Source: Acetobacter orientalis
GTDB lineage: Bacteria; Pseudomonadota; Alphaproteobacteria; Acetobacterales; Acetobacteraceae
Reading direction: 5' to 3'
DNA length: 64,000 bases
NCBI RefSeq assembly: GCF_000963965.1
Contig: NZ_BAMX01000017.1
Span: 62,001-126,000, forward strand
The notes under the pieces are model-generated. The model saw only the letters and a program-made list of their open reading frames with translations, searched no databases and was not told the DNA's origin. Position numbers and translations under genes: made by a program. Below are positions 9,882 to 17,612 of the stretch, one piece after another (positions within the stretch are counted from its first letter, which is position 1; every line of letters begins with the position of its first letter).

Positions 9882-10646
9882 TTATAAGGTTTTGCTATGC
9901 GCCATACCAACACGGCAAGCCGGGTTACCCGGGAAAGACGCCCTGCCAACATGGGCTAACTCAATAGACGTATCCAGCCAGACTTCGCCGCCAATCTCGC
10001 GCCAGCGGCGGCAAAAGGTAAAGTCTTCGCTTAAATATGTGCCGGTTTCTGGGTCAATGCTGCTATCAAACAAAGCGTAGCTTGGCTCGGCCTCTTCGCC
10101 GCCAGCAACGTCAATACGGCGGTATTTGGTTTCTGGGTAGCTTTTAACCATACGCTGCACAGCTTTACGGCTTATCATCATAAACCCTGTGCCTGCATAA
10201 TGGGTTTTAACTAATGGCCCTTTTTCCCATGTTTCGTGCATTGCATCAGTTTCGCCAACATACCGTAAAGAGGCCGTTTCCTGCGGCTCTCCTCTTAATA
10301 CGTTTTGCTGCGTTTGCTTGTCCCAAAAACGGTCACGGATCGGATACATGCCCGCAATAACATCTTTGCCCGAAGCCAGAAGCTGTGCCGGTGCCTCACT
10401 TGGAAAACCGATGTCTGCATCAATAAAAAGTAAATGGGATGCATCTGATAAATTTAAAAACTTGTTCAATAAAGTATTGCGTGCACGGCACACCAGAGCG
10501 TCATCTCCCAAAAGGGAGAGAGTCATGGGCACTTGCAACACCCCAGCGCATGCCACCACAGATTCCATGTATTCCTGAGTTACCAAACCACCATAGCAGG
10601 GTGTAGCAACGAATATTTTTGTAGGTAACTGCTCAGTTTGCTGCAT
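9882..10646 (-). CDS. GT-A type glycosyltransferase in the flagellar operon
   Basis: 254 aa, no signal or membrane segment. It starts like a GT-A Rossmann fold (KIFVATPCYGG), has a DxD-type metal site at Asp76-Ala-Asp78 in FIDADIGFPSE, and a late acceptor-side motif YLSEDFTFCRRW with a following Leu-Ala-His, as in family-2-like enzymes. Sugar and acceptor are unknown. Its location between fliJ and motB, in the same direction with short gaps, suggests it modifies a motility protein or supplies a sugar for flagellin. The ATG at 10646 is preferred to an upstream GTG at 10688 because a GGGAA site precedes it and the longer N-terminus lacks homology-like features. Confidence 0.75.
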   Translation of the reverse strand: MQQTEQLPTKIFVATPCYGGLVTQEYMESVVACAGVLQVPMTLSLLGDDALVCRARNTLLNKFLNLSDASHLLFIDADIGFPSEAPAQLLASGKDVIAGMYPIRDRFWDKQTQQNVLRGEPQETASLRYVGETDAMHETWEKGPLVKTHYAGTGFMMISRKAVQRMVKSYPETKYRRIDVAGGEEAEPSYALFDSSIDPETGTYLSEDFTFCRRWREIGGEVWLDTSIELAHVGRASFPGNPACRVGMAHSKTL

Positions 10647-10748
10647 AAGTATTCCCAACTTCTCAAACGCAGAAAAACAAGTACGCACACAAAAACTCAG
10701 TGCTTTTGTTTTCCACTCTCACTGCGATACCCCTCAGAGGCAACTTTC

Positions 10749-11186
10749 TCAAGGGCCAAGCTCTAAAAAGGCAGACCGACACCGCACTGAAAGATCGTCC
10801 ATTTCAGCTTGCGTGCGCCGGTCAGCTTCTATTTTTTCTTGCTCTAGCTGTTTCTCAAGCAATTTTTCTGCGGCCTGTAATGCAGCTTTTGCATGCACAA
10901 CAAATGCTCCCGCCTGCTCCGAAACCAAATGCGCATCATGCAAGTCCTGACAGGCTTTTTCCAAAATATTTTCAGCCAAAGGCAGCCAATTTCTAAAAGC
11001 TTCCGCACTAGCTGGGCTTACATCAAGCTGTTCTCGCTCCTGTTGCATTTCTGTGCGCAGTCTTTGCACCTCCTGCTGCGCCGCAGTTTCCTGCGCCATC
11101 GCATAAGACAGCCTACTCCGCGCTTCGTCCAAATCCATTTTACGCAAACGGATCAACGCCTGCAAAGCACGCAGCCTCGCATTCAT
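10749..11186 (-). CDS. fliJ: FliJ-like export chaperone/ATPase stalk
   Basis: 145 aa, nearly all predicted coiled coil with heptads rich in Leu/Ala/Gln/Glu. It begins RLRALQALIRLRKMDLDEARSRL, as FliJ does. FliJ sits in the centre of the FliI ring and contacts FlhA to couple ATP hydrolysis to export. It lies 9 bases downstream of fliI, the standard position. FliJ has little sequence conservation, so the call rests on shape, length and neighbour. Confidence 0.8.
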   Translation of the reverse strand: MNARLRALQALIRLRKMDLDEARSRLSYAMAQETAAQQEVQRLRTEMQQEREQLDVSPASAEAFRNWLPLAENILEKACQDLHDAHLVSEQAGAFVVHAKAALQAAEKLLEKQLEQEKIEADRRTQAEMDDLSVRCRSAFLELGP

Positions 11187-11195
11187 AAAACTGTC

Positions 11196-12620
11196 TTACC
11201 CGGCTGCAAAAACAGCTCGCAATGCTTGAAAACTTTCCGCCAGCGTGGCTGCCTCGTTACGAGATTGCTTAAGAACCTCCTCCAACGCTGGCGCAAGGCG
11301 TACCGCTTCATCTACTTTGGGGTCACTCCCGGCACGGTAGGCGCCCAAACGCACCATATCTTGCATATCTTCCCATGTTGAAAGAATAGCTCTGGCACGG
11401 CGTACCAACTGGTTTTCTTCATCAGAATTACACCCCGGCACCGTTCTCGATAAAGACCGCAGCACATTAATAGCGGGGTAACGCCCTGCTTCCGCAATAC
11501 GGCGCTCCAGCACAACATGCCCATCTAAAATGCCTCGCACGGCATCTGCTATCGGCTCGTTCTGGTCATCCCCTTCTACCAAAACCGAGAACATGGCGGT
11601 AATTTGCCCAGCATTCCCCTGTGCATCAGGCACCCCAGGCCCGGCACGCTCAAGCAAACGGGGTAATTCAGCAAATACACTCGGCGGGTAACCTCGCGTT
11701 GCTGGCGGCTCCCCCGAAGATAAGCCAATTTCCCGCAAGGCTTGGCAAAAGCGCGTGACACTATCCATCAGCAACAGCACGGACTTACCTTGGTCACGAA
11801 AATACTCAGCAACACTCATAGCCGCATACGCGGCCTCTCGGCGCATAAGGGGTGATGTGTCTGAGGTAGCAACAACAAGCACCGACTTGGCCAGACCTTC
11901 CGGCCCCAAGTCATCTTCCACAAACTCACGCACTTCGCGCCCTCGTTCACCAACAAGGGCAATTACGGCCACATCACACGCTGTATTGCGTGCAAGCATA
12001 CCAATAAGGGTAGATTTCCCAACACCAGAGCCTGCAAACAGCCCCAACCGTTGCCCTTCTCGGCAGGTTGTAAACAGGTTAAGGGCGCGCACTCCTAAAT
12101 CTATGCGCGGGCCAAGGCGCGCTCTCAAAGCCGCATCCGGCGGCGTTGCGTGAATTTTTTGTGGCAGCCCGCCAGATGGTAGTAAGCCTTTACCGTCCAT
12201 AGGTTGGCCCATAGGGTCTATAACCCGGCCCTGCCAGCCCGCATTAACTGCCAAAGCACCGCCTGCCATCATTTTACGGCGCTCTTTATCAAACAGCTTA
12301 AAAATAACCCGGCAGCCAGAACCTATGCCTTCAAGCGAATTAAACGGCATTGCAATGGCAATATCCTGCCGGAACGCCACAATCTCAGCATCAGTTTCGC
12401 GGCCATCAAGGCCAAAAATGACCACCCGGTCTCCAAGACCGGTAAAATCTTTCATGCCACTAATAGAAACAGACAATCCCGACAGGCCAGTTACACGCCC
12501 TTCAAGCATACCCACAGGCACATCATGGCGAGGGGCGGCAACAGCCTGCCCCAAAGCACGCAAAACCTGCGGTACACGCGCCGCAAAAGTTAGGCTGTCT
12601 TGCCCATCGGTCTCAGGCAC
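11196..12620 (-). CDS. fliI: FliI, flagellar export ATPase
   Basis: F1-beta-like hexameric ATPase of the flagellar type III export apparatus; 474 aa. The Walker A motif is GLFAGSGVGKSTLIG (residues about 168-182) and Walker B is SVLLLMDSVTRF. GYPPSVFAELPRLLERAG is the family signature region. The start is GTG at 12620 with GGGGG just upstream. It is followed by fliJ and preceded by the DUF1217 gene. Confidence 0.96.
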   Translation of the reverse strand: MPETDGQDSLTFAARVPQVLRALGQAVAAPRHDVPVGMLEGRVTGLSGLSVSISGMKDFTGLGDRVVIFGLDGRETDAEIVAFRQDIAIAMPFNSLEGIGSGCRVIFKLFDKERRKMMAGGALAVNAGWQGRVIDPMGQPMDGKGLLPSGGLPQKIHATPPDAALRARLGPRIDLGVRALNLFTTCREGQRLGLFAGSGVGKSTLIGMLARNTACDVAVIALVGERGREVREFVEDDLGPEGLAKSVLVVATSDTSPLMRREAAYAAMSVAEYFRDQGKSVLLLMDSVTRFCQALREIGLSSGEPPATRGYPPSVFAELPRLLERAGPGVPDAQGNAGQITAMFSVLVEGDDQNEPIADAVRGILDGHVVLERRIAEAGRYPAINVLRSLSRTVPGCNSDEENQLVRRARAILSTWEDMQDMVRLGAYRAGSDPKVDEAVRLAPALEEVLKQSRNEAATLAESFQALRAVFAAG

Positions 12621-12656
12621 ATTGCCCCCGCAGTAACCACACTAAATAAGCAGGCA

Positions 12657-13475
12657 TCAAAACAGGCTAGACGTACTTGTATCGCTGCTGCCGCCAAATA
12701 GTGCCAAGATCCCATCATCGCTATCATCACCCCCAAACAGGTCAAGCAGGCTTGCTGGCTCATCTGGTGTTTGCGGGTTAATTTGCAGCATAAGCAGGTA
12801 TTTTTCTGCGTATTTCTGAATTTTTTCTGGAGAGGAGAAATCTTTTAGATCAATTTTTGCACCCAGCATACGTACCTGCTGGTCGTAATCCAACGCTCCA
12901 AAAGTGTCTGGGTCAAACCCTTCAACAGTTTCAACAACGTTCAAGAGTTTAGAGTTAGACATAATGCCAGAAAGTGTTGTGTCGCTGGTCATGCTACGAA
13001 CAAAATAGAGCGCGTTTCCAACGCCAGACTTAGTGTTGGCTTTCGATTCCTCGTATTGTGTTTCCTGAAATTTGGTCACAACCGAACTAATAACGTCAGA
13101 GGTAAAAGGCGTGGTCGTTGCTGTGCCACCATTTTCACCCATGGTTTTAAATGCATCAGCAAATGCAAGCCATTGCGCATTACCAGATGATTTTGCCAAA
13201 GAGGTAGAAGAAGACGGGTCTTGTGTCAGCAGCTTTTTAATAAGGGCGGTCTGGTTACCAATCGAGCCCAAGCCATACGCACCCAGTACCACCTGCAAGG
13301 CAGAATAATTTTTCATTAAACCATCGGCAGAGGTAATAGAGGCCGCATCTTGCTCAAAAGAGGTAACTTCACGCCGGGTAAGCGTATCTGTTTTGGCATA
13401 AGTGGCAGCAGATGTTGCTTCATCTTTCTGCGCTTGTAGAAACTGCGTCACTGGGGAAATACCACTGATGCTCAT
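12657..13475 (-). CDS. DUF1217 flagellar-locus protein
   Basis: 272 aa matching the alphaproteobacterial DUF1217 family, which is found in flagellar clusters and is likely secreted or export-associated; its role is not settled. Visible pattern: ATYAKTDTLTRREVTSFEQDAASITSADGLMKNYSAL, then WLAFADAF and VETVEGFDPDTFGALDYDQQVRMLG. It ends with a helical segment and an Asp/Ser-rich tail. No signal peptide. The ATG at 13475 has GGAGAAGG about 10 bases upstream, better than the GTG at 13493. It is the first gene of the long operon running to flgD. Confidence 0.8.
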   Translation of the reverse strand: MSISGISPVTQFLQAQKDEATSAATYAKTDTLTRREVTSFEQDAASITSADGLMKNYSALQVVLGAYGLGSIGNQTALIKKLLTQDPSSSTSLAKSSGNAQWLAFADAFKTMGENGGTATTTPFTSDVISSVVTKFQETQYEESKANTKSGVGNALYFVRSMTSDTTLSGIMSNSKLLNVVETVEGFDPDTFGALDYDQQVRMLGAKIDLKDFSSPEKIQKYAEKYLLMLQINPQTPDEPASLLDLFGGDDSDDGILALFGGSSDTSTSSLF

Positions 13476-13732
13476 CTCTTTCACCTTCTCCACATAGCCG
13501 TCATGGTTTACAGCACTTAAGCCCTATTGTTGCACAAGCATATACAGTTCGGTGTTGCATTGCCACAAACAATTCTGCCGCCAACACCAAGAGCGGAGAG
13601 GCACAAAAAGCTTTGCTCTCCACCTTGGCAAGCACACCCAGCACGCGTATCCATACACATGGTTTTTTGTCTGCTACCGGCACACAGCTCTTGCTGCCCT
13701 GTGCAGACCACAGTCAAAGCAGGAAGTCACTG

Positions 13733-14233
13733 ATGGTGCAGCATCGCAAGCCACGCACAGCAACAGTACGGGGCCACGCCATAAAACTGGCAGCCCTTGC
13801 TGTAACCGGCTTTACGCTCACGGCCTGCACACAACCTGCTGAGCCCTATTTAAACAAGGGCATTCTGCTCTCTCAAGCTGGCTTTATTGCTCGCCCGGCA
13901 GATACCACAGCCCGTTACGCTATGATGAATACCCTCCCTCCTGGGCAACTTACCTTTCGCCCCTCAACCTCTGGCCCGGTCTATCTATATGCAGACCCTA
14001 TAGGGTGTGGCTGTGTTTATATGGGGTCAGAGGCAGCTTACCAGAACTTGCGTGAAACCAATAATGCGCGGGCCCAAAACAAGAAAAAACAGCCCGTCTC
14101 TGCGCTAGATGAGCTCCACAGCATGGAAGCCGAAAACAGGCGCGATACAGCATGGTGGGACTGGAGCGCTTGGTCTGCAAATGCAGACCCCGGCGGCAAC
14201 CAGCCAAGACACGTTATTGGCGCTGAATGGTAA
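13733..14233 (+). CDS. Small outer-membrane-type lipoprotein, function unknown
   Basis: 166 aa. A basic N-terminus (MVQHRKPR) and hydrophobic helix end in the lipobox LTAC, so Cys is probably lipidated. The mature part contains a GCGCVYMGSEAAYQNL segment with two nearby cysteines and a Gln/Lys-rich then Trp-rich end (WWDWSAWSANADPGG). I do not recognise the family. The ATG at 13733 has AGGA 9 bases upstream; a longer reading frame to 13613 lacks a ribosome site. It is convergent with flgN and divergent from the DUF1217 gene. Confidence 0.7.
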   Translation: MVQHRKPRTATVRGHAIKLAALAVTGFTLTACTQPAEPYLNKGILLSQAGFIARPADTTARYAMMNTLPPGQLTFRPSTSGPVYLYADPIGCGCVYMGSEAAYQNLRETNNARAQNKKKQPVSALDELHSMEAENRRDTAWWDWSAWSANADPGGNQPRHVIGAEW

Positions 14234-14277
14234 AATAATGCTCTGCACCCGCACGTTAAAGCGGGCGCACTGCCCTA

Positions 14278-14676
14278 TCAAACGTCACTAGAGAGCGTAA
14301 ACGCCCCAGATACATCTTTATTTACGGCATAATGCCCAGACGCGCCGTAACCAGAACGCTGGTCTTGCGCAACATTTTCCAAAATAAGCGATACAATTTC
14401 AGACTGCACTTCCACCGCTTTTTTTAGCAATTGATGGTTAATCTGGGCCAGAGCATTAAACTGGCTTACAGCTTGCTCAACCTCTGCATTTTGCAATATT
14501 TCGGGGGTTTCTCGCGCTGCTACAAGCCGTTCTTCAAGCTCTTGCATAGCCACCTGCTTACGCGGCACAACCTCAACAACGCGCGTCAGGTCATCGGCCT
14601 GCAAAAAGCTGTTCTCTTCTTTCAGGCAACTGCACACTTTTTCAAAGCACGCCAAAAGCTGGGCAGCCTGCGTCAT
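14278..14676 (-). CDS. flgN: FlgN-like chaperone for hook-filament junction proteins
   Basis: 132 aa, mainly helical, with a Leu/Glu/Gln-rich middle (VEVVPRKQVAMQELEERLVAAR ... FNALAQINHQLLKKAVEVQSEIVSLILENV) and a C-terminus containing GYGASGHYA, as in alphaproteobacterial FlgN. FlgN binds the C-termini of FlgK and FlgL before export. Its ATG overlaps the flgJ stop codon (ATGA), and flgI-flgJ-flgN is a common order. Confidence 0.75.
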   Translation of the reverse strand: MTQAAQLLACFEKVCSCLKEENSFLQADDLTRVVEVVPRKQVAMQELEERLVAARETPEILQNAEVEQAVSQFNALAQINHQLLKKAVEVQSEIVSLILENVAQDQRSGYGASGHYAVNKDVSGAFTLSSDV

Positions 14677-15035
14677 GACTGTGCCTTTTCCTGCATTTTA
14701 AGCATCTGCTTATAGACACTATCTGCAATACCAATACCGCCTGAGTTCGCAATCTGCTTACCCATTTCCAGCACTTGCAAAGAGCGAAACTGCGTCTCGG
14801 CTGCGCCACCACCAAACATGCCTTCAGAAGTGTCAATGGTATCAAACATAGGTTGCAGCAACTCACCTATGGTTACACCCTCAAACTCAACGGCAGCTTG
14901 GCGAGTTTTATCTGCCAAATTGCCATCAACTTCAGACTGAAAGCTCTTGGTCGTCGCGGCCTTACTCTGCACCTGCGCCTCACGCGTCATTTGCGTAAAA
15001 GAAGAAGAGGAACTCGTTACACCCGTTACACTCAT
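14673..15035 (-). CDS. flgJ: FlgJ rod-binding protein, single-domain form
   Basis: 120 aa holding only the N-terminal rod-binding domain: AVEFEGVTIGELLQPMF and EGMFGGGAAETQFRSLQVLEMGKQIANSGGIGIADSVYKQM. The muramidase domain of enteric FlgJ is absent, as usual in alphaproteobacteria; the separate SLT enzyme at 16536 is the likely wall cutter. It sits 10 bases downstream of flgI. Confidence 0.92.
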   Translation of the reverse strand: MSVTGVTSSSSSFTQMTREAQVQSKAATTKSFQSEVDGNLADKTRQAAVEFEGVTIGELLQPMFDTIDTSEGMFGGGAAETQFRSLQVLEMGKQIANSGGIGIADSVYKQMLKMQEKAQS

Positions 15036-15045
15036 GTCGCGCTCC

Positions 15046-16284
15046 TCACCTTACTTCCAAATCTGCCTGTAAAGCACCGTCTGCTTTAATGGCCTGCAAA
15101 ATGCCAATCATATCACGCGGCCCCATACCCAGTGCGTTCATACCCGCCACAAGGCTGGCAAGCGTTGGCCCCTCGCGCAGCATGCCCAAACGTTTATTGT
15201 TGTCGGTTGAAACACCAATATCCGTTCGTGGCGCCACAGCAGTCGTGCCATTTGAAAACGGCCCGGGCTGAGAAATCTGGGGGGTTTCGGTTACCTGAAT
15301 GGTCAAGTTACCCTGCGCTACGGCCACCGTACTAATGCGCACATTATCACCCATAACAATTGTGCCGCTTGCTTCGTCCACAATCACTTTGGCCATAGTA
15401 TCAGGCTGCACAGTCAGGTCACCAATGCGGTATAATGTGCTGGCCGCATCTCGTCCTGTCAGGTCAACCATAATGGTACGCGGGTCATCTACACGCGCCA
15501 AATTACGGCCCAAATGCCGGTTAATAGCGTCAGCTATACGGTTAGCCGTTGTAAAATTAGGGTTATGCAAAGACAGGTGTACTGCCCCTTTCATACCCAA
15601 CACAACCGGCACTTCACGCTCAACCACCGCACCATTGGCAATATGCGCACTGGTAGGGATATTACGGGTTACCGAAGCCGCTGCCCCACCTGCCGTAAAC
15701 GCGTTGGTTACCAGCGCCCCTTGCGCAACCGCATAGACCTCACCATCAGCAGCTTGCAAAGGCGTTACCAGTAGCGTGCCACCGGTCAGGTCTTGCGCGT
15801 CACCCACAGCAGAGACTGTTACGTCAATACGCCCCCCGCCATGAGAGAACGGAGGCAAAGTGGCCGTTACCATAACAGCAGCTACGTCATGTGTTTGAAG
15901 CTGAATTTCGCGGTCTCGAATATTAACGCCCAACCGGTTTAGCATGCCAATCAGCGTTTCACGGGTAAAGATCGTATTTGTCAGACGATCCCCAGTACCA
16001 TGCAACCCTACAACCAGCCCGTAACCGACCAATTGGTTGTCTCGCACGCCTTCGTAGTCCACAATATCTTTAATACGGACAGAAATGGCATGCGCCGGGC
16101 GCGCAAGCGGAATACTCGTCAGCAGTACCACAAAGGCAAGCACCCCACGCACAACACGCCCTGCCCATAAGGCGGCACTCCCCTTACGCACAGAGCAGAC
16201 TTGACGTTTAGGGAAATTACCATCAGCAGGTACACAAGAGCCTGAAATGGTCGCCTGAAGGCGGTGTGCCATGAATTCACTCAT
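15046..16284 (-). CDS. flgI: FlgI, P-ring protein
   Basis: 412 aa. An extended basic N-terminus of about 45 residues is followed by a signal-type hydrophobic stretch (GVLAFVVLLTSIPLARPAHA). Then comes the conserved start RIKDIVDYEGVRDNQLVGYGLVVGLHGTGD and NMLNRLG-type motifs. FlgI polymerises in the peptidoglycan layer as the bushing for the rod. The ATG at 16284 overlaps the stop of a small membrane ORF (ATGAGTGA), suggesting coupled translation; another ATG at 16272 is possible. The N-terminus before the signal segment is unusually long. Confidence 0.95.
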   Translation of the reverse strand: MSEFMAHRLQATISGSCVPADGNFPKRQVCSVRKGSAALWAGRVVRGVLAFVVLLTSIPLARPAHAISVRIKDIVDYEGVRDNQLVGYGLVVGLHGTGDRLTNTIFTRETLIGMLNRLGVNIRDREIQLQTHDVAAVMVTATLPPFSHGGGRIDVTVSAVGDAQDLTGGTLLVTPLQAADGEVYAVAQGALVTNAFTAGGAAASVTRNIPTSAHIANGAVVEREVPVVLGMKGAVHLSLHNPNFTTANRIADAINRHLGRNLARVDDPRTIMVDLTGRDAASTLYRIGDLTVQPDTMAKVIVDEASGTIVMGDNVRISTVAVAQGNLTIQVTETPQISQPGPFSNGTTAVAPRTDIGVSTDNNKRLGMLREGPTLASLVAGMNALGMGPRDMIGILQAIKADGALQADLEVR

Positions 16285-16498
16285 CTTCCACGTTTGCCAC
16301 ACCTTTTACCACAGAGGTAGAGCTGTAACGTTGCAGGTGTGTAGAATAACAAAACACCCCGCCTAATTGCAATGCCAGCGCAATAATGGGCGGCACATAA
16401 GCACACACAGCTTGCGTTACAGCAAAAGCCAGAATAAATGCTACCAGAAACCTTACAAAAGAAAGAGCAACCCTTAGGCAAATCATAGCGCCTATCAT
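16277..16498 (-). CDS. Small membrane protein upstream of flgI, unknown
   Basis: 73 aa with one long hydrophobic region (residues about 7-50: ALSFVRFLVAFILAFAVTQAV ... PPIIALALQLGGVF), enough for two membrane helices, and a polar acidic end. The stop codon overlaps the flgI start, which is the main reason to believe it is translated. There is no clear ribosome site before the ATG at 16498; an inner ATG at 16486 is also possible. Family not recognised. Confidence 0.45.
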   Translation of the reverse strand: MIGAMICLRVALSFVRFLVAFILAFAVTQAVCAYVPPIIALALQLGGVFCYSTHLQRYSSTSVVKGVANVEDE

Positions 16499-16535
16499 GG
16501 GTTTATTTTACAACGAAACCAGAGGGTTACCACTC

Positions 16536-17441
16536 ATGACCGAGGCAGCACGGATGAAACAGCCCGCCCCTCCGCCATGCCTTACGCCGCTCTTAAAAAC
16601 GACTCTTTGTTTCTGTTTTTTCAGCCTTGCTTTAAGTCTGGTTACTGCCCCTACAGCCTTCGCTCACTCTCCCGAAAGCGACTTATGCATCAGTGCCACG
16701 CAGCAGGTTGAGCGTGGCCAACATATTCCCGAAGGCTTTCTTTCTGCCATGAGCCGTGTTGAAAGCGGCAAAATAGACACTGACGGCTCCATTCTCGCAT
16801 GGCCATGGACTGTGAACGCCGCTGGCATTGGCCACCATTACGCCAGCAAAGCAGAAGCCATTGAAGCAGTAGGACTGTTTCGCCAACAAGGCATTGTTTC
16901 CATTGATGTAGGCTGCATGCAGGTTAACCTGCAACAACACCCAGATGCCTTTGCAAACCTAGAAATGGCCTTCGACCCCGTGCGCAATGCATACTATGCA
17001 GGACAATTTTTATTACAGCTTTATACAAAAACTGGCAGTTGGCCGCATGCCGCAGCAGCCTACCATTCCCAAACACCGGGTATTGGCACCCCCTACCAGT
17101 GGAAAGTGCTAGAAGCTTGGGCCACTCCACAAGATGGGCGGCAAGACGCCAGCGGCCTTAACGCACACGCCCCTTTCGGGCAGACCAGTCAACTCCACAC
17201 CGTTATTCCGCAGGTAAGGCACACCCCCATCTTGGTCGCATCACCAAGCAACCCAGATGGCACAACGCCCTCTGGGTCACCACATATCTTCCACCCTTTT
17301 GAAGGCGGGAGACATTTTACAGAACCCACCCCAACGCGGCGCATGAACAGCAATGTCAGAGGCCGCTCCTTAGCCTCCTACCGCGCCTCTCCTATCGCAC
17401 GGGCTAATGCCCTTAACAGCATCGCTCCCACACTAGACTAA
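16536..17441 (+). CDS. SLT-type lytic transglycosylase, probably flagellar (SltF-like)
   Basis: 301 aa with a signal peptide (residues about 18-44, ending AFA). The SLT fold carries the catalytic glutamate Glu76 in LSAMSRVESGK, then DVGCMQVNLQQHPDAF and ACAYHSQ-like AAAYHSQTPG. The last 100 residues are low-complexity Pro/Ser/Thr. In Rhodobacter, SltF, a separate soluble SLT enzyme, opens peptidoglycan for the rod; the single-domain FlgJ encoded nearby fits that division of labour. AGAGGG precedes the ATG at 16536 at good spacing. The gene is divergent from the flgI operon. Confidence 0.85.
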   Translation: MTEAARMKQPAPPPCLTPLLKTTLCFCFFSLALSLVTAPTAFAHSPESDLCISATQQVERGQHIPEGFLSAMSRVESGKIDTDGSILAWPWTVNAAGIGHHYASKAEAIEAVGLFRQQGIVSIDVGCMQVNLQQHPDAFANLEMAFDPVRNAYYAGQFLLQLYTKTGSWPHAAAAYHSQTPGIGTPYQWKVLEAWATPQDGRQDASGLNAHAPFGQTSQLHTVIPQVRHTPILVASPSNPDGTTPSGSPHIFHPFEGGRHFTEPTPTRRMNSNVRGRSLASYRASPIARANALNSIAPTLD

Positions 17442-17465
17442 CCCGCCCTTAGCAAGAGCAGACAC

Positions 17466-17493
17466 AAAAGCCACCTTAAACGGTCAGGCTTTT
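17466..17493. terminator. Possible bidirectional terminator
   Basis: AAAAGCC (17466-17472) / GGCTTTT (17487-17493) stem between the convergent transglycosylase gene and TPR-glycosyltransferase gene. A/T runs flank both arms, so it could work in either direction. The stem is only 7 pairs. Confidence 0.4.
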
Positions 17494-17612
17494 GCTATAC
17501 TGCCCACTAACGTTTCTGCGCACCACACTAGAAACAAAGCTACGCCACCACCCATTAGGCGGCAAAACCAGCCTTAACCCTAAGTTTAAAAAAGCGTCCA
17601 AGCCCCAACAAC

